DNA from: JBMNUL01 sp050946255
Lineage (GTDB): Bacteria; Actinomycetota; Coriobacteriia; Coriobacteriales; CADBOM01
Direction of reading: 5' to 3'
Assembly (NCBI GenBank): GCA_050946255.1
Contig: JBMNUL010000058.1
Location: forward strand, 1-14,337
DNA length: 14,337 nucleotides
Shown: positions 7,868 to 14,337 of the stretch, piece after piece
Position numbering within the stretch: the first letter of the stretch is position 1
Layout of the letters: every line of letters begins with the position of its first letter
The notes under the pieces: model-generated
The model's database searches: none
The model's input: only the letters and a program-made list of their open reading frames with translations
Told to the model about the DNA's origin: nothing
Position numbers and translations under genes: made by a program

Positions 7868-8313
7868 GCTCTCACCTTCGCTTTCTGTGGCTAATATGCC
7901 AACTTGTCAATAATCACCCTCATTGGGAACAAATTCCACACAAACTCCGAATCCTGAAAAAACAATCGGGTTGTGCTAGATATTGACAGCGAAAATTTTA
8001 ATTTGCGAGGATGAAATTAGAAGAATCTTGAATTACTTTTCGTAAAACTCTCAAACTAAAAGCCCGCATATTAAAATTTTTTATCTTTTTCTCAACAAGA
8101 GACAATCAAGAGAGAGAGGGGATTTCCCAGAGCCTTTCATATCACGGTGCACGTCCGCTGCCTGTAAAACAGTGCAAAAAACGCCTCAGAAAGTTAACGT
8201 TCTGTCATAATTGCCAAGGTTATTCAGATTTCTCCTGGAAAACAGGCTGCAAACAGGGCAACTGGGAGAATCCCCTTGCAGACCCGACAAGAAACATTTA
8301 CGGAGATGCAAAT
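7868..8313. other. AT-rich divergent intergenic region
   Basis: These 446 bases separate the minus-strand redox operon from the plus-strand export permease and must hold both promoters. The centre (about 7975-8100) is very AT-rich, with A/T runs such as AAAATTTTTTATCTTTTT around 8074. I see no gene. A short inverted repeat GGAA-N4-TTCC lies at 7926-7937, about 60 bases upstream of the redox start, and an 18-base near-palindrome lies at 8187-8204. TTGACA hexamers occur on both strands (plus strand 7983-7988; minus strand around 7903-7908), but neither has a convincing -10 partner at normal spacing, so I do not call promoters. Confidence 0.6.
8187..8204. promoter_or_regulatory. Near-palindrome, possible operator upstream of the export permease
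   Basis: CAGAAAGTTAACGTTCTG matches its own reverse complement at 16 of 18 positions and is centred on GTTAAC. It lies about 110 bases upstream of the permease start, and CATAAT follows at 8206-8211 as a weak -10 candidate. A dimeric repressor or activator site is plausible but unproven. Confidence 0.35.
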
Positions 8314-9087
8314 ATGAACCCAATCACGGAGATAAGCAACAGCCACTACCTGTTGTTCAATCTCGTGTCAAAAGATTTCAAGCTGAAGTACAGAAGGTCG
8401 GCTCTGGGTGTTCTCTGGAGCGTCCTCAACCCGCTGTTGACCATGATCGTCCTCACTGCGGTGTTCTCACAGCTGTTCCGCTTCAGGATCGAGTACTACC
8501 CGCTCTACTTCATCCTCGGGCAGACTTTGTTCGGAATGATGAACGACGGAACCAGCGGGGGAATGAGATCGATAATCACATCGGCATCTCTGATCAAGAA
8601 GGTCAAGGTCGACAAGATCATCTTCCCGGTGGAGAAAGTGCTGTTCGCGCTGGTGAACTACGCTTTCTCGTTCATCGCGGTGATTTGCGTGATGATCTAT
8701 TATCAGATTCCGCCTTCGCCGTTGATGTTCTTCCTGCCGTTGATAGTCTTGTACACGACGGTGTTCTCCATGGGTTTGAGCCTGCTTCTCGCAGCGCTAG
8801 CCACCTTCTTCCGAGATATCCTCCACTTATGGAGCGTCCTGCTCACCTTGTGGACATACTGCACCCCGCTCTTCTACCCTGTTTCCATCCTCCCGGACTG
8901 GATGTTCAAGATCATCCAATTCAACCCGATGTATCACTATGTCGAGTACATCAGGAACATCATGATCTACAACGTGAACCCTGGTCTCATGGAGAACATC
9001 GTGTGCATCGGCTTTGCAGCGATCACCCTCATCGTGGGGTATCTGGTGTTCACGAAGACCCAGAAGAAGTTCATCCTCTACATCTAG
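8314..9087 (+). CDS. ABC-2 type polysaccharide/teichoic acid export permease (Wzm/TagG family)
   Basis: The 257-residue length is normal for this family. The cytoplasmic N-terminus carries the typical FKLKYRRSALGVLW (22-35) leading into the first membrane helix. Hydrophobic segments lie at about 35-54, 62-76, 108-130, 137-162, 172-192 and 228-246. The segments DKIIFPVEK (100-108), LATFFRDI (162-169) and FNPMYHYVEYIRN (203-215) are characteristic of O-antigen and teichoic acid exporters. Such permeases flip undecaprenyl-diphosphate-linked glycans across the membrane with a dedicated ATPase (Wzt/TagH). No ATPase gene follows: the next 303 bases are non-coding and a sugar aminotransferase comes next. 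The ATPase must be elsewhere, shared, or lost. A CGGAG site eight bases before the ATG supports the start. Other ABC-2 substrates cannot be excluded, but the glycan neighbours favour glycan export. Confidence 0.88.
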   Translation: MNPITEISNSHYLLFNLVSKDFKLKYRRSALGVLWSVLNPLLTMIVLTAVFSQLFRFRIEYYPLYFILGQTLFGMMNDGTSGGMRSIITSASLIKKVKVDKIIFPVEKVLFALVNYAFSFIAVICVMIYYQIPPSPLMFFLPLIVLYTTVFSMGLSLLLAALATFFRDILHLWSVLLTLWTYCTPLFYPVSILPDWMFKIIQFNPMYHYVEYIRNIMIYNVNPGLMENIVCIGFAAITLIVGYLVFTKTQKKFILYI

Positions 9088-9390
9088 TTTCCGATTTCCT
9101 CGCCGAGCACGAGGACTTGATGAACCAGCATGCCTGATAAAGCAAAAAGGAGATGGGCACTGAATAGTCCAGGCTCGGCATTGGATGCATTCGATTGAGG
9201 CGCCAGATGTGCAGACAAATGCCCCTTCCGAGAGTTCGAAGAGCACAACCCCAAAATGCCAGGATTGGTTGAGACAATGTGGAGTTTTTCAGAGAGAACG
9301 AAATTGATACCTCAAAGTAATAAGATTGTAGTCATGTAGGAAAAAGCGAGTTGTAGCAGCGTAACGAGAGCCCAACAAAGGAGAATTACG
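9088..9390. other. Intergenic gap between export permease and aminotransferase
   Basis: No frame gives recognisable protein on either strand, and there is no sign of Walker or signature motifs from a lost ATPase. A seven-base perfect inverted repeat, GCCGAGC (9102-9108) and GCTCGGC (9173-9179), encloses 64 bases. The right half (about 9280-9350) is AT-rich and probably holds a promoter for the aminotransferase cluster, though no -35/-10 pair is convincing. AAAGGAG seven bases before 9391 is the aminotransferase ribosome binding site. Confidence 0.5.
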
Positions 9391-10596
9391 ATGCAGGTTC
9401 CGTTCCTGAAGCCAGACATAACCGAGTCGGAAATCGATGCTGTTGCCGAGACTATGAGGTCGGGGTGGATCACCACTGGACCCAAGACCAAGCAATTCGA
9501 GAACGAGCTCGCCCAGTTTTGCGGAACTTCGCAGGTGGTGTGCCTCAATTCCGGAACAGCCTCTTTAGAATGCGCCCTCAGGCTATTGGACGTGGGACCC
9601 GGAGACGAGGTCATTACGACTGCCTACACTTACACCTCCTCTTGCAGCGTCATCGTGCATGTTGGGGCGAAACCAGTTCTCGTCGACACTTTCGAGGATT
9701 CCCTGCAGATGGACTATTCCAAGCTCGAAGATGTCATCACGGACCGGACCAAGGTGATAATTCCCGTCGATGTTGGCGGCATCATGTGCGATTACGGCAG
9801 GATCTTCTCCATCTTGGAGTCCTGCAAGGAGAAATTCCATCCCACCAACGACCTTCAGGCAGCGTTCGGAAGGGTGATCGTGCTCGCAGACGGCGCACAT
9901 TCGCTCGGTGCCACATACCATGGGATGCCATCTGGATCTGTTGCGGATTTCACCGCGTTCTCCTTCCATGCGGTCAAGAACCTCACCACTGCCGAAGGCG
10001 GGGCCCTCACGTGGAGAGACGTGGAAGGCGTCGATGGTGACGAGCTTTACAGAAAAGCCCAGATGCTCTCGCTGCATGGACAATCGAAAGATGCGCTGGA
10101 GAAAACCAGGGCTGGGTCTTGGGAATACGACATCGTGGAAACTGCCTACAAATGGAACATGACAGACATCTCTGCGTCCATAGGTCTAGCCCAGCTGCAG
10201 CGATTCCCCGGCATGCTGGCCAGACGCAACGAGATTCTCAACAAATACCACGAGGCCCTCGACGGACCCGACGCCAAGCTCACGCTCCACTACACCGATG
10301 AGGGATCGTCCAGCGGACATCTGGCCATCACCAGGCTCACTGGGTTCACCGAGGAGATGCGAAACGAGTTCATCGTCAAGATGGCCGAGAAAGGCGTCAG
10401 CTGCAACGTGCACTACAAGCCGCTCCCGATGTTGACGGCCTATCAGAAGCTTGGGTTCTCCATAATGAATTATCCGAATGCCTACGACTTCTATCGGAAC
10501 GAGGTAACACTGCCGCTCTTCACGCTCCTCACCGACGAGCAGGTGGACTACATAATCGATTCCTTCCTAGAGTCCATAAAGGAGTGCAAGAACTGA
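9391..10596 (+). CDS. DegT/DnrJ/EryC1 family PLP-dependent sugar aminotransferase
   Basis: The 401-residue protein begins MQVPFLKPDITESEIDAV and shows SGWITTGPKTKQFE (24-37), LNSGTASLECAL (52-63), GDEVITTAYTYTSS (71-84), the cofactor-ring aspartate in ADGAHSLGA (166-174, D167) and the Schiff-base lysine in SFHAVKNLTTAEGGA (191-205, K196). These are the hallmarks of NDP-4-keto-6-deoxy sugar aminotransferases such as PglE. A charged insertion (about 135-160) before the ADGAH motif makes it a little longer than PglE. It probably uses glutamate to aminate the 4-keto sugar made by a CapD/PglF-type enzyme such as the one at 248-2104. The stop is one base before the next gene's GTG, so the two are translated together. 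The precise sugar cannot be read from sequence. Confidence 0.9.
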   Translation: MQVPFLKPDITESEIDAVAETMRSGWITTGPKTKQFENELAQFCGTSQVVCLNSGTASLECALRLLDVGPGDEVITTAYTYTSSCSVIVHVGAKPVLVDTFEDSLQMDYSKLEDVITDRTKVIIPVDVGGIMCDYGRIFSILESCKEKFHPTNDLQAAFGRVIVLADGAHSLGATYHGMPSGSVADFTAFSFHAVKNLTTAEGGALTWRDVEGVDGDELYRKAQMLSLHGQSKDALEKTRAGSWEYDIVETAYKWNMTDISASIGLAQLQRFPGMLARRNEILNKYHEALDGPDAKLTLHYTDEGSSSGHLAITRLTGFTEEMRNEFIVKMAEKGVSCNVHYKPLPMLTAYQKLGFSIMNYPNAYDFYRNEVTLPLFTLLTDEQVDYIIDSFLESIKECKN

Positions 10597-10597
10597 C

Positions 10598-11239
10598 GTG
10601 TACGAAGATTGTGTGAAAAGAGCTTTCGACATCGCGATATCCCTTGCTGCGATGCCAATAGTCGGCGCCGCTTGTCTCATTTGCGTCCCCCTCATCAAGC
10701 TGGAGGACAATGGCCCTGCGTTCTACAACGCTCCAAGGGTCGGCAAAGACGGCAAGGTTTTCACGATGTACAAGTTCAGGTCCATGTATGTGAACGCACC
10801 CGATCTGAAAATGCCGGACGGATCCACCTACAACGGGCCCGACGACCCCAGGATGACCAAGGTCGGAGCCGTGCTTCGCCGCACCAGCATCGACGAGCTG
10901 CCCCAGTTCTTCAACGTGCTCCAGGGTGATATGAGCGTAATCGGACCGAGGCCCGACCTCATCGAGGAGGCTGCGCTATACGAGGGGGAAGAATCCCTCA
11001 AGCTCAAGGTCAAACCGGGAATCACCGGTTATGCCCAGGTCTACGGCAGGAACTCCATCCCCTGGAAGCAGAGGCTTGCCCTCGACGTCTGGTATGTGAA
11101 GAACATTTCGTTCGGGCTGGACTGCAAGATATTCTTCAAGACGATTTCAGCGATATTCACCCAAGAGGGCGTATTCGTGAGGCAGGACGAAGCAGAACCC
11201 TCGTCCAACCTGGAGGAATTTGGCAATGCGACGAAATAG
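10598..11239 (+). CDS. PglC-like monotopic phosphoglycosyl transferase (undecaprenyl-phosphate sugar-1-P transferase)
   Basis: The 213-residue protein is the short form of the bacterial sugar transferase family, without the polytopic N-terminus of WbaP/WcaJ. It has KRAFDIAISLAAMP (7-20) leading into a hydrophobic re-entrant helix, PAFYNAPRVGKDGK (40-53), YKFRSM (58-63), the catalytic Asp-Glu pair in TSIDELPQFFNVL (96-108; D99, E100), GDMSVIGPRPDL (110-121), KPGITGYAQVYGRN (139-152) and LDVWYVKN (162-169). It should transfer a sugar-1-phosphate from UDP-sugar to undecaprenyl phosphate on the inner membrane face, starting glycan assembly. The start is GTG, one base after the aminotransferase stop; AAAGGAG lies about 13 bases upstream, rather far, so coupling probably helps. 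Residues 195-213 form an acidic tail beyond the usual end. The stop overlaps the next gene by 14 bases. Confidence 0.93.
   Translation: MYEDCVKRAFDIAISLAAMPIVGAACLICVPLIKLEDNGPAFYNAPRVGKDGKVFTMYKFRSMYVNAPDLKMPDGSTYNGPDDPRMTKVGAVLRRTSIDELPQFFNVLQGDMSVIGPRPDLIEEAALYEGEESLKLKVKPGITGYAQVYGRNSIPWKQRLALDVWYVKNISFGLDCKIFFKTISAIFTQEGVFVRQDEAEPSSNLEEFGNATK
11212..11216 (+). promoter_or_regulatory. Ribosome binding site that decides the GT4 start
   Basis: GGAGG lies nine bases before the ATG at 11226 but only three bases before an in-frame TTG at 11220. The ATG is therefore preferred. The site lies inside the end of the phosphoglycosyl transferase gene. Confidence 0.65.
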
Positions 11240-12455
11240 AATAGCCGTCGTGACAATGGGAGTGAAACTCGGCTACGAGACGAAGGGCTATACGAGATTC
11301 CTCTCGGTTTGCCAGACGCTTTGCAATGCCGGATTCGACGTGGATCTCATCACGACCTCTTTCCAACATTGGGAGAAGGAACAGCGAGATCTGCGTGCCT
11401 TCCCATACGATATGTATGACTTCGGTGTAGCTTTCATTGACGAACCCGGTTACAAGAGAAACATCGACCTCAAAAGGCTCAAGAGCCACGCGATAGCCGC
11501 GCAGAATCTCTCGACTTATTTCGAGACAGGCCCGAGGTATGACCTCATATACTGCGAGATCCCGCCAAACGATGTTGCACTTGCAGCTGCAAAATACGCC
11601 GAGGCCCATTCGATTCCATTCGTGGCGGATATAAACGACCTCTGGCCAGAGGCGATGCGGATGGTCTTCGACGTTCCCCTGATAAGCGATTTCCTCTACT
11701 CGGGCATCGCACATGATGCGAGCGAGGTCTACAAGAGGGTCTCCGCTGTGGTCGGGACTTCAAATGAGTATGCTGCAAGGCCCCTGACGGACTGCGACAA
11801 CAGCATCGAGCGCATTACCGTCTATGTTGGAAACGACCTGGACGAATTCGACGCCGGTGTTGAGAAGTACTCCCCCGAAATAGAGAAATTTGACGGAGAG
11901 TTCTGGGTCACATACGCCGGTACACTCGGCAAGAGCTACGACATCGAGACGATGATAAAAGCTGTGGACCTTCTCAACGACAACGGGTACGAGGACGTCA
12001 AGGTGATGGTCTTGGGAGATGGACCCGATGCCAAGAGGCTCGTCAACCTGGCGCAATCTCTCGAATGCAATACCGAATTTTTGGGCTATATGCCCTATCC
12101 AGAGATGGCCGCATTCCTTTCAAAATCCGATGTGCTGGTCAACTCCCTCGTGAAGAAGGCACCTCAGTCGATTGTCACGAAAATCGGAGATTACCTGGCT
12201 GCCGGGCACCCGATGATCAACACCTGCTCGAGCAACGAGTTCCGCTCCAAGGTCGAAAACGACGGGTTCGGAATCAACGTCGAGCCAGAGGATCCAACGC
12301 TTCTAGCCGGCGCCATTGCCTCCCTTTATGAGAATCCAGAAGCCTGCAGGCAGATGGGCGAGAGGGCAAGGAAGATCTCCGAGAGCCAGTTCGACCGCAA
12401 GGTCTCTTACTTGAAGATCGCAGAATTGGTGGACAGGACCATAATGCGCCACTGA
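11226..12455 (+). CDS. GT4 family glycosyltransferase (GT-B fold)
   Basis: From the chosen ATG the protein has 409 residues, normal for GT4. N-terminal domain: KGYTRFLSVCQTLCNAGFDVDLIT (20-43), YDLIYCEIPPNDVALAAAKYA (105-125) and FVADINDLWPEAM (132-144), a motif typical of WbuB/WcaI-like and PglA-like enzymes. C-terminal donor-binding domain: VTYAGTLGKSYDIETMIKAV (228-247), VMVLGDGPD (260-268), LGYMPYPEMAAFLSKSDVLV (286-305) and the nucleotide-binding stretch TKIGDYLAAGHPMI (318-331). The usual terminal Glu-rich motif is weak here (SSNEF then ENDGFGINV). It probably adds the second sugar to the undecaprenyl-diphosphate-linked residue made by the gene just upstream, at the cytoplasmic membrane face. 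It overlaps that gene by 14 bases, so translation is coupled. No T-rich plus-strand terminator follows the stop. Confidence 0.9.
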   Translation: MRRNRIAVVTMGVKLGYETKGYTRFLSVCQTLCNAGFDVDLITTSFQHWEKEQRDLRAFPYDMYDFGVAFIDEPGYKRNIDLKRLKSHAIAAQNLSTYFETGPRYDLIYCEIPPNDVALAAAKYAEAHSIPFVADINDLWPEAMRMVFDVPLISDFLYSGIAHDASEVYKRVSAVVGTSNEYAARPLTDCDNSIERITVYVGNDLDEFDAGVEKYSPEIEKFDGEFWVTYAGTLGKSYDIETMIKAVDLLNDNGYEDVKVMVLGDGPDAKRLVNLAQSLECNTEFLGYMPYPEMAAFLSKSDVLVNSLVKKAPQSIVTKIGDYLAAGHPMINTCSSNEFRSKVENDGFGINVEPEDPTLLAGAIASLYENPEACRQMGERARKISESQFDRKVSYLKIAELVDRTIMRH

Positions 12456-12462
12456 ATGGCAC

Positions 12463-12510
12463 AAAAAACGGGGCTCCGGACGCGCAGCTGAAGCGCGAGG
12501 CGAAGCCCCG
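12463..12510 (-). terminator. Intrinsic terminator for the purH transcript
   Basis: On the minus strand CGGGGCT (12510-12504) pairs with AGCCCCG (12475-12469). An inner CGCGC/GCGCG stem lies inside, and six T's (12468-12463) follow immediately. It lies about 145 bases after the purH stop and 8 bases beyond the convergent GT4 stop. A second A6/T6 run flanks the other side of the stem (12511-12516). Confidence 0.8.
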
Positions 12511-12633
12511 AAAAAATCACAGTTGAAGTCCGAAAGGTAGCCCCGGACACGCGGTTTGGAAGCCCGAAACTAAGCGCAGTTTGGAAGCCCGAGACGAGAA
12601 TCCCGAACATGCAGGTGGAAGCCCGAGAAGACC
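12484..12633. repeat. Degenerate short repeats between GT4 and purH
   Basis: Three close copies of GCAGTTTGGAAGCCCGAGAC-like sequence start at 12551, 12576 and 12611. Two weaker relatives start at about 12484 and 12519. The first two close copies can each fold as GTTT-GG-AAGC-CC-AAAC/AGAC (12554-12570 and 12579-12595). The A-to-G change in the second keeps pairing through G-U. The array lies in the 3' untranslated part of the purH transcript, just before its terminator. Confidence 0.55.
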
Positions 12634-12656
12634 TCCCTACGGACCGAGACCTCTCT

Positions 12657-14246
12657 CTAGTGGCGGAAGTGCCTGTGACCGGTGAAGACCATGGCAATTC
12701 CAGCTCTGTTGGCGGCCTCGATCACCTCTTCGTCCCTGATCGAGCCACCCGGTTGGATGATGGCCGTGACTCCAGCGGCAACGAGCGCATCAAGAGAATC
12801 GGCAAATGGGAGGAACGCGTCGCTTGCGGCAACGGCTCCCCTGGCCTTCTCCCCTGCCTGCTCTAGCGCGATCCTCGCAGAGTTGACCCTGTTGGGCTGC
12901 CCTGCCCCCATTCCGATCGTCGCGTTGCCCTTCGAGAGCAGAATCGCGTTGGACTTGACCGCCTTGCAGGCCTTCCAGGCGAACAGCATCTCCGACATCT
13001 CGTCATCGGTCGGCTTGCGGTCGGTTGGAATCGTGAAGGTTTCGGGAGATTCCGTGACCTTGTCGCGCTCCTGCACCAGCACGCCGCCCTCGATGGCCCT
13101 GATCTCATACCCGCATCCAGACGGGTTGCAACCTCCGGTGCGGAGAACCCTGGCCTTGGGCTTTTCCTTGAGAAGCTCGATGGCACCATCTTCGAAGTCG
13201 GGAGCCACTATTGCCTCGATGAACTGCTTGTGCTCCAGAATAGACTCGATCACGCCCCTCGTGACCTTGGCATTGAATGCCATGACCCCTCCATAGGCGC
13301 TGACCGGATCGCATTCGAGCGCGCGCTCGTATGCTGTGACGACGTCGTTTGCAGAGGCAATCCCGCACGGCGTCTGATGCTTGACTATCACGCAGGTCGT
13401 ATCCGGGAATTCCCGCACAGCGGCCCAGCAGGCGTCGAGGTCGAGGAAGTTGTTGTATGAGAGTTCCTTGCCCTGCAACTGCTCTGCCTCGGAGAGCATG
13501 AACTCCCGCTTGGCCGGAGTGGAAAGGGCCGGGTCGTCGACAGTGCGATAGAACGCGGCCTTCTGCTGCGGGTTCTCTCCGTATCTCAGCTCCTGGGCCT
13601 TAGAGAGGAATATCCTCTTGTCGTCGGTGAATGCGGTGTCTCCATTGACCTGAGAGTTAAGCCAGTTGTATATCGCATTGTCATAGGCGCTGGTGGTCTC
13701 GAACACCTTGAGGGCGAGCTTGCGCCTGGTCTCCAGCGTGGTTGCGCCACCATGCTCGCGCATCTCTTCTAGAATCGCATCATAAGTGGAGGGCTCGGTG
13801 ACGACGGTCACGCTTGCGTGGTTTTTGGCAGCGGACCTCAGCATGGACGGACCTCCGATGTCGATGTTCTCGATGCAATCGTCAAAGGTGGCGTCGGGCT
13901 TTGCAACCGTGGCCTCGAATGCATAGAGGTTGACGACGATCATGTCGATCATCCCGATGCCATGAGCAGCTGCGTCATCCATGTGGGACTTCAGGTCTCG
14001 TCTCGCGAGCAATCCGCCGTGGACTACCGGATGAAGCGTCTTGACGCGCCCATCCATCATCTCGGGAAATCCGGTCAGCTCCTCGATGGGCTTGACTGGA
14101 ACACCGGCCTCGGAGATGACCTTTGCCGTCCCCCCAGTCGACACGATCTCCACTCCGAATTCCTCCGAGAGCGCCTTGGCAAACTCGGCGATTCCCGTCT
14201 TGTCCGTGACAGACAACAGTGCCCTTTTGATAATCGGATCGCTCAT
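12657..14246 (-). CDS. purH: Bifunctional AICAR formyltransferase / IMP cyclohydrolase
   Basis: The protein has 529 residues, the classic bacterial PurH length, and performs the last two steps of de novo IMP synthesis in the cytoplasm. The N-terminal cyclohydrolase domain shows RALLSVTDKTGI (8-19), IVSTGGTAK (34-42), DGRVKTLHPVVHGGLLARR (65-83) and ENIDIGGPSMLRSAAKN (127-143). The C-terminal formyltransferase domain shows LRYGENPQQKAAFY (221-234), GKELSYNNFLDLDA (260-273), the catalytic Lys-His in VKHQTPCGIAS (289-299; the usual Asn before PCG is Thr), SAYGGVMAFN (317-326) and IIQPGGSIRDEEVI followed by the normal FTGHRHFRH end. An in-frame ATG 36 bases further upstream exists, but AAGGAG six bases before 14246 and the family N-terminus favour this start. 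It follows another gene by 29 bases and is probably in its operon. Confidence 0.97.
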   Translation of the reverse strand: MSDPIIKRALLSVTDKTGIAEFAKALSEEFGVEIVSTGGTAKVISEAGVPVKPIEELTGFPEMMDGRVKTLHPVVHGGLLARRDLKSHMDDAAAHGIGMIDMIVVNLYAFEATVAKPDATFDDCIENIDIGGPSMLRSAAKNHASVTVVTEPSTYDAILEEMREHGGATTLETRRKLALKVFETTSAYDNAIYNWLNSQVNGDTAFTDDKRIFLSKAQELRYGENPQQKAAFYRTVDDPALSTPAKREFMLSEAEQLQGKELSYNNFLDLDACWAAVREFPDTTCVIVKHQTPCGIASANDVVTAYERALECDPVSAYGGVMAFNAKVTRGVIESILEHKQFIEAIVAPDFEDGAIELLKEKPKARVLRTGGCNPSGCGYEIRAIEGGVLVQERDKVTESPETFTIPTDRKPTDDEMSEMLFAWKACKAVKSNAILLSKGNATIGMGAGQPNRVNSARIALEQAGEKARGAVAASDAFLPFADSLDALVAAGVTAIIQPGGSIRDEEVIEAANRAGIAMVFTGHRHFRH

Positions 14247-14252
14247 CCGCTG

Positions 14253-14258
14253 CTCCTT
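14253..14258 (-). promoter_or_regulatory. Strong ribosome binding site of purH
   Basis: AAGGAG on the minus strand lies six bases before the ATG at 14246-14244. It selects this start over the in-frame ATG at 14282, which would overlap the preceding gene's stop. Confidence 0.75.
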
Positions 14259-14275
14259 GCCCTTGATTTCCTTTT

Positions 14276-14337
14276 CTACCAATCCATTATCTGTCCCACC
14301 GGCCCGGCAATCAACAAGTCGGCATAGCGGTCTCTCG
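14276..14337 (-). CDS. 3' end of an unidentified gene upstream of purH (partial)
   Basis: Reading inward from the right edge on the minus strand, one open frame gives RDRYADLLIAGPVGQIMDW and then TAG (14278-14276). The composition and the G-P-V-G turn look like genuine protein, and the stop is 29 bases before the purH start, as expected for a co-transcribed gene. Nineteen residues are too few to assign a family, and I do not recognise it. Confidence 0.55.
   Translation of the reverse strand, partial: RDRYADLLIAGPVGQIMDW

Noticed and set aside
6236..7894. Long open frame (552 codons) on the plus strand
   Set aside because: It is antisense to the NuoEF-like fusion, has no recognisable domain, and reflects the absence of stops opposite GC-rich codons. 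The same holds for the frames at 212-1195, 1394-2098 and 4410-5342.
8211..9137. 308-codon frame overlapping the export permease
   Set aside because: It is out of frame with a clear ABC-2 permease and has a His/Arg/Pro-rich shadow composition. Its last codons beyond the permease stop do not resemble an ATPase.
9102..9179. GCCGAGC/GCTCGGC inverted repeat as a terminator or attachment site
   Set aside because: Arms of seven bases enclose 64 bases with no T-run after them; this could be chance in GC-rich DNA.
12484..12633. CRISPR array
   Set aside because: The repeats are imperfect, the spacing is irregular and too short for spacers, and no cas genes are present.
1..14337. Origin in a pyrrolysine-using methanogenic archaeon, suggested by AGG-rich arginine use
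   Set aside because: Six of ten genes stop with TAG, and the PglC-type transferase, NuoEF and 529-residue PurH are bacterial in style.
14247..14337. ZTP-type riboswitch upstream of purH
   Set aside because: A CCGGGC-like stretch is present, but it lies inside what reads as the last codons of the preceding gene, and the rest of the riboswitch core is not seen.

Overview
The window looks like chromosome from an anaerobic bacterium. Coding sequence is GC-rich, with many AGG arginine codons and strong Shine-Dalgarno sites, while the longer intergenic stretches are very AT-rich. Stop codons are TAG (six) or TGA (four), with no TAA. Frequent TAG stops argue against a pyrrolysine-using methanogen. 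The phylum cannot be fixed from the window; an anaerobic Actinomycetota (Coriobacteriia-like) or a Firmicutes-like fermenter are guesses only.

Layout from left to right. (1) 1-247 is AT-rich and non-coding, with a direct repeat. (2) 248-3364, minus strand: a membrane CapD/PglF-type NDP-sugar 4,6-dehydratase, preceded by an atypical GT2-like protein with a TTG start. (3) 3446-3483: a minus-strand terminator that closes the redox operon. (4) 3534-7867, minus strand: two large iron-sulfur flavoproteins, a NuoE-NuoF fusion followed by a [2Fe-2S]/GltD(NfnB)-like/[4Fe-4S] protein. Together they match the architecture of the Stn (Sporomusa-type Nfn) electron-bifurcating transhydrogenases, with the first two subunits fused. 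(5) 7868-8313: an AT-rich divergent intergenic region. (6) 8314-12455, plus strand: an ABC-2 polysaccharide-export permease without an adjacent ATPase, then a tight cluster of DegT aminotransferase, PglC-like phosphoglycosyl transferase and GT4 glycosyltransferase. (7) 12463-12640: a terminator and a small degenerate repeat array in the purH 3' flank. (8) 12657-14246, minus strand: purH, preceded by the last 19 codons of another gene.

Functionally there are three themes. The first is surface-glycan assembly: 4,6-dehydratase, 4-aminotransferase, transfer of sugar-1-phosphate to undecaprenyl phosphate, extension by GT4 and GT2-like enzymes, and export by an ABC permease. The second is central redox balancing: NADH, NADPH and probably ferredoxin coupled by the flavoprotein pair. 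The third is de novo purine synthesis. The redox operon sits between two glycan gene groups. The observations most worth following are the fused Stn-like pair, a four-to-five-residue gap in a conserved motif of the dehydratase, the ATPase-less export permease, and the repeat array after purH.
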